DNA of 64,000 nucleotides from Pontibacter populi (GCF_019336435.1 NZ_JAHWXQ010000002.1:992001-1056000), one strand, 5' to 3'. Shown: positions 19,424-27,914, counted from the stretch's first letter. A program made the numbers and translations. Notes: generated by a model from the sequence alone, not told the origin.

Positions 19424-19538
19424 TTTCGGACTTCTTAGTCCGAAAGCACCCTGTCGGGGATTTCTTAATCCCCGTGTAACTGCTAACGCGGACTAGGAAG
19501 TCCGCATCAGAAGGCGTTTCGGACAAGGATGTCCGAAA
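19424..19538 (+). repeat. Four-hairpin composite element, copy 1
   Basis: Four hairpins in a row: 19424-19445 (GGACT-TCTT-AGTCC core), 19456-19473 (GGATT-TCTT-AATCC), 19488-19505 (GGACT-AGGA-AGTCC) and 19517-19538 (GGACA-AGGA-TGTCC). Stems differ but all pair; loops are pyrimidine in the first two and purine in the last two. Other copies are at 21741, 27661, 35927 and 49343. Confidence 0.85.
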
Positions 19539-19601
19539 CAGCAATAAGTGGGATAACTTCAGAGCACCAACTATAGAGTAGTATCCAGAGCGGTATAAAA
19601 T

Positions 19602-19637
19602 AAGAAAAGCGTGCCCGGTTACGAACACGCTTTTCTT
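19602..19637. terminator. Terminator of trhO
   Basis: A perfect 12-bp stem (AAGAAAAGCGTG / CACGCTTTTCTT) with a 12-base loop. It lies 17 bases past the trhO stop and may also stop transcripts from the plus strand. Confidence 0.8.
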
Positions 19638-19653
19638 TGCTTTAGAGAATACA

Positions 19654-20622
19654 TTACACTTGTACGTCGTTTTTCTTCTTGCGGTTGAATCCTTTTAGCG
19701 GATTGTAGCCATTCATCTCTTTCTGGTAGTAGCCTGTGCCGTCGTAAGGGCGTTTTTCAGGGTGACCTTTGCACTCTGTAGAGCAGGCTCCTTCCAGTTC
19801 CCAACCACACTTCTCGCAGATTGCCACGTGCAGGTTACATACCGGGTTAGCGCAGTTTACCATACGGTCGTCTTCGGTGCCGCACACGTAGCAGGTAGAG
19901 ATAACTTTCGGGTTTACGGAGTTTACATCTACGGCAACACGGTTATCGAACACGTAACACTTGCCTTCAAAGTCTTCGCCACCGGCTTCTTTGCCATACT
20001 TAATAATACCGCCGTGTAACTGGTATACATCCTCAAAACCCTGCTCCAGCAAAAAGGCACTTGCTTTCTCGCACTTAATACCACCGGTGCAGTAGGTTAA
20101 TATTTTCTTGTCTTTATACTTTTCTTTCAGCTCTGCCACCTTCTCCGGAAACTCACGAAAGTTCTCAATATCCAGGGTAACAGCATTCTTGAAGCGGCCC
20201 ACATTGTACTCATAATCAGAGCGCACATCCAGTACCACCACATCGTCGCGGTCTTTCATATCCCTGAACTCTTTTGGCTCCAGGTGTTTACCGGTGCGTG
20301 CGTTCGGGTCGATGTGCAGCAGGCCGGAATGTACGATTTCGGATTTGGTACGCACGTGCATTTTAGTAAATGCGTGACCTTCCGATTCATCCACTTTGAA
20401 GTCGATCTTGGCAAAGCGCGGATCCGCGTGCATCAGCTCCATGTACTTTTCACAGTCTTCTTTCAGACCGGAAACAGTGCCATTCAGACCTTCTTTTGAA
20501 ACGATGATACGGCCGAGCAGATTCAGCTCCAGGCACATCAGGTGGTGTTGTTCACGGAATTCTTCCGGATCTGCTATTGGTGTGTAGCAGTAGTAAAGTA
20601 ATATGCTGTAAGGTTTGTTCAT
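19654..20622 (-). CDS. trhO: tRNA uridine(34) hydroxylase TrhO (rhodanese family)
   Basis: A 322-residue protein of the YceA/TrhO family, which forms 5-hydroxyuridine at tRNA position 34 in a prephenate-independent, oxygen-dependent way. It has an N-terminal ferredoxin-like domain (about 1-95), a rhodanese domain (about 115-215) with catalytic Cys178 in LTYCTGGIKCEKAS, and a C-terminal cysteine-rich part (CYVCGTEDDR, CEKCGWELEGAC) that could bind metal. Length and order match the family. It is a single gene with its own terminator. Confidence 0.93.
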   Translation of the reverse strand: MNKPYSILLYYCYTPIADPEEFREQHHLMCLELNLLGRIIVSKEGLNGTVSGLKEDCEKYMELMHADPRFAKIDFKVDESEGHAFTKMHVRTKSEIVHSGLLHIDPNARTGKHLEPKEFRDMKDRDDVVVLDVRSDYEYNVGRFKNAVTLDIENFREFPEKVAELKEKYKDKKILTYCTGGIKCEKASAFLLEQGFEDVYQLHGGIIKYGKEAGGEDFEGKCYVFDNRVAVDVNSVNPKVISTCYVCGTEDDRMVNCANPVCNLHVAICEKCGWELEGACSTECKGHPEKRPYDGTGYYQKEMNGYNPLKGFNRKKKNDVQV

Positions 20623-20726
20623 AACGGCTAAGATTCAGCTTAGTGTTAGGTTAATTTATTAATTGTTGTTCCTGCAAGGCTATAGTTAAGTTACCTACAG
20701 GTATAAAAGCATAAAAAATAGTTGGC

Positions 20727-20779
20727 GGTTAAATTGCTGACTACCCTTACTCACACTCTCGGTAACCAGCAATTTAACC
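20727..20779. repeat. Inverted repeat upstream of trhO
   Basis: A perfect 13-bp pair (GGTTAAATTGCTG / CAGCAATTTAACC) separated by 27 bases. There is no T-run, so it is not a standard terminator. It could be an operator or the end of the acetyltransferase transcript; function is unknown. Confidence 0.5.
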
Positions 20780-20874
20780 TGTAACTATCTGGTGATAAAA
20801 GTAAATAGCAATTCGCAATAAATAAATGATATATATCAGTCAGGCTAAATAACAGCAACTATAGGCATAAAAGT

Positions 20875-21510
20875 TTACTTTATGGCTGCAGCAGGGTTAC
20901 CAAAAACAGTTGCTTTGGCAGGCACATCGGCTACTACTACAGAGCCTGCTCCTACGCGGGCATTCTTCCCGATTTTTACGCCGCTAACTATAACCGCACC
21001 TGTACCAATGTAAGCGCCTTCTTCTACCTTCACTTCAGAGTTAATGATAGCGCCGGTACCGATCTGCACAAAATCACCGATCTCGGCATTGGTATCAACC
21101 AAAGCTCTAGACTGTATAATGCAGTTGTCGCCTATTTTGGCGTTGTTGTTAACGATGGCGCCAGCCGCTACCATGTTGCCATGGCCCAGCCACGCGTACT
21201 CCGACACAGCACTAAATTTATGGATAGCGTTTATCGGCACAACCTTGTACTCCTCCTTCAGCATGCTAATGAGACCTTTGCGGGCAGCCGAATCTTCTAC
21301 GGCCACAAACACATCGCATTTCTTACCGATCAGTTTCAGGAATTCGCCATCTTCGGTGCTGCTCATTACCGACACATTGTTAACCTCCTGCTGCTGCAGG
21401 TCTTTTTTGTCGTCGAGGAAGCAGTACACTACCATGCTGTTGCTATTGAAAATATCTAAAGCGGCGGTACCCAGTTGCTGGGCGCCCAATATAATTACAG
21501 GATTCTGCAT
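20875..21510 (-). CDS. NeuD/PglD-type sugar O- or N-acetyltransferase
   Basis: A 211-residue protein with an N-terminal Rossmann-like substrate domain (MQNPVIILGAQQLGTAALDI, about 1-85) and a C-terminal left-handed beta-helix of hexapeptide repeats (VNNNAKIGDNCIIQSRALV, GAYIGTGAVIVSGVKIG). A histidine in YAWLGHGNMVAAG fits the catalytic base of PglD/NeuD enzymes. Family members acetylate UDP-amino sugars or sialic acid for surface glycans. No glycan cluster is next to it, although a multi-pass protein that could act in polysaccharide synthesis lies just downstream on the same strand. Confidence 0.85.
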   Translation of the reverse strand: MQNPVIILGAQQLGTAALDIFNSNSMVVYCFLDDKKDLQQQEVNNVSVMSSTEDGEFLKLIGKKCDVFVAVEDSAARKGLISMLKEEYKVVPINAIHKFSAVSEYAWLGHGNMVAAGAIVNNNAKIGDNCIIQSRALVDTNAEIGDFVQIGTGAIINSEVKVEEGAYIGTGAVIVSGVKIGKNARVGAGSVVVADVPAKATVFGNPAAAIK

Positions 21511-21530
21511 AGCTTATCGTAAATAAGGCG

Positions 21531-21538
21531 CAAAGGTA
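21531..21538 (-). promoter_or_regulatory. -7 box TACCTTTG of the acetyltransferase
   Basis: On the minus strand TACCTTTG followed by CGCC lies 21 bases before the start codon. The same TACCTTTGCG string precedes marC at 46907, which supports it as a promoter element. No -33 TTG was seen. Confidence 0.5.
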
Positions 21539-21606
21539 CGAAGAAGTGATTGAGATTGAAAGTGCTGCATAATGGTGAGCTTTTGTGTAAATGCTACTTA
21601 AATTTC

Positions 21607-21710
21607 TGTCAATTCGAACATTCTTGAGACGCAAGTCGAAAAGAACCAGCGCAGCTGTAAGAAATCTATTTCAATTCCAGATAGATCTCTCCTAACGTCG
21701 AGATGACAAG
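21607..21710. repeat. GTCAT...GACAAG dispersed repeat
   Basis: Opens TGTCAATTCGAAC and closes CGTCGAGATGACAAG, with AGAAATCTAT and AGATCTCTCC inside. It is a longer variant of the unit at 21910 and resembles the copies near 26169 and 47554. Confidence 0.65.
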
Positions 21711-21740
21711 ACATACTGATACTCTCTAGTCTATATGCTG

Positions 21741-21855
21741 TTTCGGACATCCTTGTCCGGAACCAAATCTGCTGCAGACTTCCTAGTCCGCGTTATTCGG
21801 AACACGGGGATTAGAAAATCCCTACCAGAGAGCTTTCGGACAAGGATGTCCGAAA
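21741..21855 (-). repeat. Four-hairpin composite element, copy 2
   Basis: Inverted relative to copy 1, judged by hairpin and spacer order. Cores read GGACA-TCCT-TGTCC, AGACT-TCCT-AGTCC, GGATT-AGAA-AATCC and GGACA-AGGA-TGTCC. Despite the inversion the two pyrimidine loops still come first, because the element is symmetric under reverse complement. Confidence 0.82.
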
Positions 21856-21909
21856 GAGCGGTGTTGAAAGTGCGTAAAGTTGGGAGATTATGTTATTGTC
21901 CTTCCACTT

Positions 21910-21982
21910 TTGTCATTTCGAGCTAAAGCGAGAAATCTATATCGGATTCTAGATAGTTCTCTCCTTTCGTCGAGATGACAAG
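21910..21982. repeat. GTCATTTCGAG...GACAAG dispersed repeat
   Basis: A 73-bp imperfect palindrome from TTGTCATTTCGAGC to CGTCGAGATGACAAG around a GAAATCTATA / TAGATAGTTCTC centre. It is the cleanest member of the family in the window. Confidence 0.72.
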
Positions 21983-21994
21983 AAAGTATAGCTA

Positions 21995-23281
21995 TTAGTG
22001 AAGCCAAGCCAACCACCGCTGTGCAAACCTGTTCTGCAAGAGCAAATACACCAGGAATGGCAGAAAGATGATACGGTAACGGCTGAGGGTTCCGAAATTA
22101 GGCGTACTGATACCGATTACGATAGCCGACACAACTATAAACAGCAGCAAGACAACATGCCATAGTTTGATATGCTGAACCCAGGACTTTGAGAAGGCAG
22201 ACATGAGGGCTATAGTTGTGAGCAGAAACAGGAGCAGATTTTCAAGCCCAAGCAAGAGGTATAACGGTTCTGAGGATTCACCAATAATAGGGCGGTAAAT
22301 AGCACTGAATAAAGCTTTAGGTGCGTTGGCAACTATAGAAGCTATAGTTGGCTCCAGCGAACTATAGCTTAAGTGAGGACCGCTCAGCGACAGGGCTAGC
22401 ATACCATTATAAGTTTTCACCAGCTGCTCGGTTATAAAAGCAAGGCTGAATATTCCATTAATCTGCCAAACTATTGCTCCTGCTACAACTATAAAACCAA
22501 CCAATGCCAGTAATTGCCCTTTTATGGTTTGCAAAGGTTTTATAGTTCTGGAGAGCCACCCTAAAATCAGGTAACAAGCCAACAAACCCAGCAGCAGCGC
22601 AGCAAAGAAAATCTTGATCTTAACGAACAGGTAAAGTTGCAAAGGCAGCAAGAGCCATGTAACTATAGTTGGTTTTTTCCCGTGCGCCAGCTGCAATACA
22701 AAAGCCATCACCCAGCACATACTTCCCATCAAAACGGCATCTTTCAGTAAACCCGAACTCCAGAACGCTACCGACGGAAAGAACAGCAACGCCACTATAG
22801 CTGCTTTTCTGGTGTCCGGGAAACCCTGTGCAAGTATAGCAGCCAGTTTTGCCATGCCCCAGAAACTGAACAACGAAAAGTAACACCCAATCAGGTAGTA
22901 GCTACTGCCCGTAAGCAGGTTAAAAAGGCTGATGATCTTGAGAAGGAAAAAGGAATTGGAGAAATAGGCAAAGCGCGTAAACGGAACACTTTCCTTAAAA
23001 CTCTCACTCGGAAACTCGTTAAAAAGCAGCAAACGCCAATAAGCGCCGGTGTTTTCGTGAGCCAGTTGTGTTAGTTTCTGTGATGCATTGAAGTACGTTA
23101 TCGTATCGCCCGCGCCGTAATAATGGAAGTACAAAACACCAAGCAATACTCCACAAACCAGCTTTAGAGCTAGTGCAGGCAACAGGTATGGCTTCAGGTT
23201 TTGTGCCCAGTTTTGCTTGTAAAGCAGCCACCCCAGCACGAATAGCAACAGGATATTGATAATATAAACCAGCAGCATCAC
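21995..23281 (-). CDS. Multi-pass membrane protein, glycan-polymerase-like
   Basis: A 428-residue hydrophobic protein with roughly ten membrane helices. A periplasmic-type loop after the second helix reads YHYYGAGDTITYFNASQKL, which recalls the acidic first loop of GT-C glycosyltransferases; helix-rich LLKDAVLMGSMCWVMAF and a final RYRIIFLPFLVYLLLQ follow. I cannot name a family. Its start overlaps the end of the DUF2851 gene by four bases (ATGA), so the two are translationally coupled. Two CTATAG sites fall close together inside. A role in polysaccharide polymerisation or transport is possible but unproven. Confidence 0.7.
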   Translation of the reverse strand: MMLLVYIINILLLFVLGWLLYKQNWAQNLKPYLLPALALKLVCGVLLGVLYFHYYGAGDTITYFNASQKLTQLAHENTGAYWRLLLFNEFPSESFKESVPFTRFAYFSNSFFLLKIISLFNLLTGSSYYLIGCYFSLFSFWGMAKLAAILAQGFPDTRKAAIVALLFFPSVAFWSSGLLKDAVLMGSMCWVMAFVLQLAHGKKPTIVTWLLLPLQLYLFVKIKIFFAALLLGLLACYLILGWLSRTIKPLQTIKGQLLALVGFIVVAGAIVWQINGIFSLAFITEQLVKTYNGMLALSLSGPHLSYSSLEPTIASIVANAPKALFSAIYRPIIGESSEPLYLLLGLENLLLFLLTTIALMSAFSKSWVQHIKLWHVVLLLFIVVSAIVIGISTPNFGTLSRYRIIFLPFLVYLLLQNRFAQRWLAWLH

Positions 23282-24567
23282 GAGCGGGAAAGCAGGTTTT
23301 GTTTCAGGATCTTATTACCCACGGCGCATTGCAGGCAGTTTACCGGCTGGCAGTAATTTTTGTAAAGCGATAAAGCCGCCTGGTTATCTGCTGCGGTTTT
23401 AGCTTTCCAGCCCAGTTCTTCATACAGGCGCGTAATTTTGTTTGATGCTTCCTTCACTTTCTCCAGCAGCTCAATCGCTTTATCAAGATGCGAACGGTCT
23501 CCGGTAAACTGGGCATAAGCAGCCAGCAACGGAACGGCTACATTAATAACCAGGTTATGCGCGCTGCCTTTGCCCATGGTTTTGGTTGCTTTAGTCGGCT
23601 CCTGGGTAAAGGTAAAATGCTCCTGCCAGAACTCCGACACCGGTACCATAAACAAAGCTTCGTAGTGCTTTATAGTTTGAGCCTCTAAAATAGCCGTAAA
23701 AAAACTTTGCCGGTTTGCCAGCACTGCTGCCAGTTGCGCTAGCCGTATAGTTGGAAAATTGGCAGGACGCATCCGCATAAAATTCCAGTGGCGGCGCTGC
23801 ATCGTCTTATCTCCTAAACTATACTTATGGCTTAGGAAACTATACTCTTTTGCAAGTTGCTGAGCATATGCTCCATCGGCATCAGCTAAGAAACCAGCCT
23901 GACCAAACAAAAGTGCTTCCAATTGAAAAAGCTGTTGCTGCTTTCGAACTATAGTTGCCGGAAGTGTTTTAACCAAGCGCTCCATCGGCTCCTGGTTTAT
24001 TTTAAACCCGAAACCTTTAAAGAGCACATGATAGGCAGTCGCTTCCCAGTCGTGGTTATAGTTGGTGTAGCTTTTCAATACTTCGTGGCCTTTCTGCTCC
24101 AGGCGCTCTGTCAGGGCGCGGCCCAGCATCATGGTTTTGGTAATCTCGGGCACAGCCGGCCATACGTTTGCGCAGGGGATAATGGTGCGGGCTTCCTGCA
24201 GTTGTCTGTAAGTATAAGCCAGCGCATTATCTACCCTGTCCTTCAGTTCCAGCACCGGAATTATAGTGCCATCAGTCCGTAATATCTGCTCATCCGCTTC
24301 CCAAACCACATGCAGTATTACCTGGTCGTATTTCAGGTCAATTTGGTGGTTGTGGCGGCGCCAGTCAGATGCCCGCAAATGTATCTCCACACTCCCCGAC
24401 CACTCCACTTCACCAATCTTAACTATAGCTTCCCTGAAATCGGGGCCGGCATCGGTGTTATAGTAACCGGTGCGCAGTACCTGCAGCGGCTCGCCTTCCG
24501 TAGTTGCCAGCTCAGTTTTGCGGTAGTACTGGTGTTGCCAGATGTAATGCAGGAAATCTTCTTTCAT
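23278..24567 (-). CDS. DUF2851 family protein
   Basis: A 429-residue protein of a Bacteroidota-wide uncharacterised family. The N-terminal part is the most typical: MKEDFLHYIWQHQYYRKTEL, RTGYYNTDAGPDFREAIVKI and VEIHLRASDWRRHNHQID, whose acidic and histidine residues look like a nuclease-type site, though that is only inference. A cysteine cluster near the C-terminus (NYCQPVNCLQCAVG) may bind a metal. No signal peptide. It overlaps the downstream membrane-protein gene by four bases. Confidence 0.85.
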   Translation of the reverse strand: MKEDFLHYIWQHQYYRKTELATTEGEPLQVLRTGYYNTDAGPDFREAIVKIGEVEWSGSVEIHLRASDWRRHNHQIDLKYDQVILHVVWEADEQILRTDGTIIPVLELKDRVDNALAYTYRQLQEARTIIPCANVWPAVPEITKTMMLGRALTERLEQKGHEVLKSYTNYNHDWEATAYHVLFKGFGFKINQEPMERLVKTLPATIVRKQQQLFQLEALLFGQAGFLADADGAYAQQLAKEYSFLSHKYSLGDKTMQRRHWNFMRMRPANFPTIRLAQLAAVLANRQSFFTAILEAQTIKHYEALFMVPVSEFWQEHFTFTQEPTKATKTMGKGSAHNLVINVAVPLLAAYAQFTGDRSHLDKAIELLEKVKEASNKITRLYEELGWKAKTAADNQAALSLYKNYCQPVNCLQCAVGNKILKQNLLSRS

Positions 24568-24624
24568 GAATTGCGCCAGCCCATAACCGAGCAGACTTCT
24601 AAGATAAGCGCAATTCAGCAGAAA

Positions 24625-25221
24625 TTAAAAAATACGAATGGTGGATGGCACCAGGTAGCGTTGCTCACGCATTTGCTGGTGATGTTTGAATCCTTGCTTT
24701 ATGTTATCCAGCGCATCCATTTGGGGGCCACCAAAAATGGATTTATGCTTTCCTGGCAACGGACCTAGTTCAGGCTTAACTATAGCCTCATCTGGAAGAT
24801 CCAGGTTTTTAACAGCCATTTTAAAATCCTGCTGGGTAGCCCAGGGCATCACCTGCACTTCGGGTAGCTGCCTGGCAATTTGCTTCAGACGAATGCTGGT
24901 CGTATATTTTTCGGAAGTATTGGTTTTAGGAACGATAAGGTACTGCTTCTCGAAACCCAGCGCCTGGAAAACTACGCTATCGCCGGCCAGTACGGGAAGC
25001 GTAAAAAAGCCGTCTTGCTTTGAGACTGTACCACGATTTGTGCCTGGCACATATACCGCAATTCCTGCCAGCCCTGCTGAACTGTCTGCCGTTACCACTA
25101 CCCCGGAGAGTTGCACCACGGGCTTAAGTTGCTGTGCTTTTGCAGGCAGCTGGCTAACTATAACTATAGCCGCGAGCAGGAAGTATAGGCGAGGATTTTC
25201 CAGAGTGCTATAGTTTAGCAT
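24625..25221 (-). CDS. Carboxypeptidase-regulatory-like domain protein
   Basis: A 198-residue exported protein. After a signal peptide (about 1-29) comes one carboxypeptidase-regulatory-like (CarboxypepD_reg-like) beta-sandwich: LSGVVVTADSSAGLAGIAVYVPGTNRG and TKQDGFFTLPVLAGDSVVFQALGFE-like strands, with the typical GFE end. The remaining 80 residues show no known domain. In Bacteroidota this fold usually sits at the N-terminus of TonB-dependent receptors, but no barrel follows here. Its start shares one base with the stop of the preceding gene (TAATG), so the pair is co-translated. Confidence 0.78.
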   Translation of the reverse strand: MLNYSTLENPRLYFLLAAIVIVSQLPAKAQQLKPVVQLSGVVVTADSSAGLAGIAVYVPGTNRGTVSKQDGFFTLPVLAGDSVVFQALGFEKQYLIVPKTNTSEKYTTSIRLKQIARQLPEVQVMPWATQQDFKMAVKNLDLPDEAIVKPELGPLPGKHKSIFGGPQMDALDNIKQGFKHHQQMREQRYLVPSTIRIF

Positions 25222-26045
25222 TATTGCCTAACAGTTACGTAAGCGGCCTGCCGAGCTCCAATGCCTTTTTGCCATTCGCCTAAACTAACTTTACGCATAA
25301 AATGGTTTCCACCAAAAGCACCGCCAAAACTAAAGAGATGCAGCTCCTTATGATTCGGGTCAGGCAAATATTCAAATCCTATAAAAAAGTCTTTGTCAAC
25401 AGTTATGTTATAGTCTTCCAGATTTACAGTTACCCAGCCTTGTTTCATGGGTAGGCGTTTAATGATACTTTTCTCCACTATTCTCTCACCGGGCATACCA
25501 TCTATATTCTCATAAAAATTGATACGCATGTTAGCAGAATCTATCTTGTTGCTGATCAGATACAAGGTAGCTGAAAGTATATCCGAAGGCTTATTATTGA
25601 GGTTTATAAACTTGCCTAGTTCTGAGATGTCATTCGCATTTTGTGCCTGGGAAGTGCCATAAATGAACGGGTTACGCGAGGTAGTGCCAAACTTTTTGAT
25701 CTTAGCCGCTTTGCTGCTGACCACAACTTCACGCAGGTCAGTAGTCTTCTCTGTTAATTCAAATTCAGCTTTCCTGCTGTCAACTATAGTTTTAACCGGA
25801 ACAGATAGCTCGTTAAACCCAACCGCTGAAAATATAAGTGTATCTTTTAAAGAATTATCCTGAAGTGTTAAAGTAAAGGTACCATCTATAGTTGCTGCCG
25901 TACCAATACCTTTCTTTTTAATGCCGATGTTCACGTAAGGTATGGGTTCTTTGCCATTCAGTACGGTACCCTTTAAAACTATATTTTGACTAAAAGCTGT
26001 GAGTGCCGAAAGTAAAAAAGTAGCGGCCAGTACAAGTCTGTTCAT
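25221..26045 (-). CDS. Carboxypeptidase-regulatory-like domain protein
   Basis: A 274-residue exported protein: signal peptide (about 1-19), a CarboxypepD_reg-like domain (VLKGTVLNGKEPIPYVNIGI, TIDGTFTLTL, LIFSAVGFNELSVPV) and a C-terminal domain of about 170 residues with FINLNNKPSDILSATLYLIS and VTVNLEDYNITVDKDFFIGF. The C-terminal part has a jelly-roll look. No TonB-dependent barrel is present. It is the first gene of a two-gene unit with a second protein of the same N-terminal fold. Localisation is periplasmic or outer-membrane; function is unknown. Confidence 0.78.
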   Translation of the reverse strand: MNRLVLAATFLLSALTAFSQNIVLKGTVLNGKEPIPYVNIGIKKKGIGTAATIDGTFTLTLQDNSLKDTLIFSAVGFNELSVPVKTIVDSRKAEFELTEKTTDLREVVVSSKAAKIKKFGTTSRNPFIYGTSQAQNANDISELGKFINLNNKPSDILSATLYLISNKIDSANMRINFYENIDGMPGERIVEKSIIKRLPMKQGWVTVNLEDYNITVDKDFFIGFEYLPDPNHKELHLFSFGGAFGGNHFMRKVSLGEWQKGIGARQAAYVTVRQ

Positions 26046-26168
26046 AGGGAAGTGCAGGAAGTTTTGTTAGTAACGCAGCCTGCTTAAGCTATAGTATAGT
26101 TATTTCTTAATATTTAACGATACTTATAAATTTTATAGTTTAAACTCATAAGAGCGTTTCATTTAGAA

Positions 26169-26243
26169 TGTCATATCAAGTACAACGAGGAATCTAATCG
26201 GCTTAAATCCTAATATAGATCTCTCCATTCATCGAGATGACAA
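26169..26243. repeat. GTCAT...GACAA dispersed repeat
   Basis: A degenerate copy with ends TGTCATATCAAG and CATCGAGATGACAATTG and the inner AGATCTCTCC. It lies in the 290-base gap between the carboxypeptidase-regulatory pair and the DUF5996 gene. Confidence 0.55.
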
Positions 26244-26335
26244 TTGTTATTCAGGTTAATGACGTTACAACTTAAGATAACGGCATGAACTATGAATTCT
26301 CATTTCACTTCAGACTATTAGAAAGAACTATAGTT

Positions 26336-27238
26336 TCAGACTTCAAGGGCTTTCCTGTCCCATTTTGCCAGGCTGGCAGCAGCCTCGTACGTACTATGCA
26401 GAAATTCTAACAATGTAGCTTCCGGGTTTCCTGAGTTCCTTACTGCCTCGTACGGTAAAATAAACTCGCCCAAAGTCTGATGGAAATAAGCCGCCGCTGG
26501 TTTAATCTTCGTTGTTCTGTAGCCTTCCGGTTCGGGGTAAATATAACTATAGAATGCTGCCTCCGGAAGCACTTCGCTGCCCGGCCAGAACCCGCAACTG
26601 CTTACCTCATGCGAATAAGCCTCCTGCGCTATCCAATCCGGCAGGCCGGGCACACCACCCGGATGTTTAGGAGCAGTACGCCCCGAAAAACGGGAAACTG
26701 CCAGATCAAAACTGCCCCAGAAGAAGTGGACCGGGCTGCACTTGCCTATAAACTCAGCTCTGAACAATTGCATTACTTTTTGTGCCTGCAGCAATGCCTG
26801 GTGAAATGCAGCTGCCTGCTCTGGATTATAGGTTTTATGAGTTTGATCCTCATCAAATGGAATGGGATTCTCGAGCTCGCAGGGTACATTGTAGATTTCC
26901 ACTTTAATACCGAGATCGGCCAGGGCATGCATTACTTTCTTATAAAACTCGGCTACCGACATATTTCCCAGCGCCAGGTTGCGGCTTTGTCCGGTGCTGG
27001 TTTTTATACTTAACTGGTGCTGCACCAGGTTAAGGTCTACCTGAAAATGCTGATTTTGGTACGGAAGATCGCCGGTAGTCAGCCCGGTTGGTGTTACAGT
27101 AAGCGTTATGTGCCAGGAGTGGTTTACCCAGGGCTGTGTCTCAACTTTTAGTTTGCCCAGGATCTGTGACCAGAGATGGAGCGTTTCGAGTGTGTCTTTT
27201 GATGCAGTGTAGTTAAGTTCAGGCCAGTCGGTTTTCAT
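26336..27238 (-). CDS. DUF5996 family protein
   Basis: A 300-residue cytoplasmic protein of the uncharacterised DUF5996 family. Family-like segments are MKTDWPELNYTASKDTLETL, LWSQILGKLKVETQPWVNHS, KCSPVHFFWGSFDLAVSRFSG, and SHEVSSCGFWPGSEVLPEAA followed by FYSYIYPEP. The many conserved Trp, His and Phe residues suggest an enzyme pocket, but no reaction is known. It is a single gene; the gaps on both sides are rich in CTATAG motifs and dispersed repeats. Confidence 0.85.
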   Translation of the reverse strand: MKTDWPELNYTASKDTLETLHLWSQILGKLKVETQPWVNHSWHITLTVTPTGLTTGDLPYQNQHFQVDLNLVQHQLSIKTSTGQSRNLALGNMSVAEFYKKVMHALADLGIKVEIYNVPCELENPIPFDEDQTHKTYNPEQAAAFHQALLQAQKVMQLFRAEFIGKCSPVHFFWGSFDLAVSRFSGRTAPKHPGGVPGLPDWIAQEAYSHEVSSCGFWPGSEVLPEAAFYSYIYPEPEGYRTTKIKPAAAYFHQTLGEFILPYEAVRNSGNPEATLLEFLHSTYEAAASLAKWDRKALEV

Positions 27239-27466
27239 GTTCTGCTATAGTTAATGGTGCATCTTACATTAACGGCAGAAGTAAGTTAAAGTAACCCAAG
27301 TCTGAAAGTATAAATATTAAAAGCAACTATAGAACTAAAACATAACCTATAGCAGAGGTAGAACAGCCCATTTGAGAATAAGTAAGAACAGGAATTCAAA
27401 ACTTACGAACGGTAAAAATATAGAGCTTCAACTATAGAACTGTAACCTAAACTACAGCTATAGCCG

Positions 27467-27500
27467 GAATTCCCCTCTTGGGAGGGGCAGGGGTGGGTTA
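27467..27500. repeat. CCCCTC box repeat
   Basis: GAATTCCCCTCTTGGGAGG begins a short palindrome continuing GGCAGGGGTGGGTTA. Near-identical boxes lie at 44131 and 57867; at 27461 and 57858 both are preceded by AGCTATAGCC, so the box and motif travel together. Confidence 0.65.
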
Positions 27501-27540
27501 ATTGGTAATTATAGAATCATAGCCAGCGCTACTACTTTTA

Positions 27541-27613
27541 CCTGTCCCTGCCGGACCAGTTGAGTCAGGAGACTCAACAACATCATAAGACACGAGCGTG
27601 GACGCTCGCGCCA
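27541..27613 (+). repeat. Half unit with two purine-loop hairpins
   Basis: After GTCCCTGCCGG come two hairpins, GAGTC-AGGA-GACTC and GAGCG-TGGA-CGCTC, ending in CTCGCGCCA like the right end of the RAYT unit. A diverged copy with GAGCC-AGGA-GACTC is at 57983-58053. Confidence 0.7.
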
Positions 27614-27660
27614 GCAGAAACCAACAGAATTTTTAGCTTAATGCTCTTGATTTTGCTGTG

Positions 27661-27777
27661 CCGGACATCCTTGTCCGGAGCCAAACCTGCTGCGGGCTTC
27701 CAAGCCCGCGTGTATTAGCAGTAATACAGGGACAAAGATGTCCCCGGCAAATTGCTTTCGGACAAGGATGTCCGAAA
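27661..27777 (-). repeat. Four-hairpin composite element, copy 3
   Basis: Cores GGACA-TCCT-TGTCC, GGGCT-TCCA-AGCCC, GGACA-AAGA-TGTCC and GGACA-AGGA-TGTCC. The second stem has changed on both sides (GGGCT/AGCCC for GGACT/AGTCC), a compensated change. Orientation is as copy 2. Confidence 0.85.
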
Positions 27778-27800
27778 GAGCATGCTCCTACTTTGATTTA

Positions 27801-27853
27801 AAGCGGCCAGAGTCCGCTTAATAGCTCACACTCGCGGGACACGAGCGAGGGCA
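27801..27853. repeat. CTCACACTCGCGGGAC repeat
   Basis: GCGGCCAGAGTCCGC is followed by CTCACACTCGCGGGACACG. Related units lie at 19338-19385 and, as two inverted arms, at 49128-49259. Confidence 0.5.
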
Positions 27854-27914
27854 CTATAAAATATGAATTTGGCAAAATGCAACAGCCCTGCTCTTAGGAT
27901 TGGTTTTAGGTAAA

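Larger units (their letters stand above)
19325..19653. other. Gene-free gap filled by repeats
   Basis: Between two convergent genes. It holds a CGCGAGTGTGAGC-type repeat at about 19338-19385, the first four-hairpin composite (19424-19538), one CTATAG and the terminator at 19602. No open frame with coding character was seen. Confidence 0.75.
21511..21994. other. Gene-free gap with three repeat units
   Basis: Contents in order: a -7 box for the acetyltransferase, a GTCAAT...GACAAG repeat (21607-21710), composite copy 2 (21741-21855) and a second GTCATTTCGAG repeat (21910-21982). No coding frame was seen. Confidence 0.75.
27239..27914. other. Gene-free repeat island
   Basis: A 676-base gap with no coding frame. 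It holds four to five CTATAG motifs (27243-27460), a CCCCTC box (27467-27500), a half unit ending CTCGCGCCA (27541-27613), composite copy 3 (27661-27777) and a CTCACACTCGCGGGAC repeat (27801-27853). It is the densest repeat cluster next to the 57.5-58.1 kb one. Confidence 0.8.

Noticed and set aside
19424..19538. CRISPR array or attenuator in the multi-hairpin region
   Set aside because: Repeats are palindromes of differing sequence with short spacers, no cas genes are near, and no leader peptide or anti-terminator alternative is visible.
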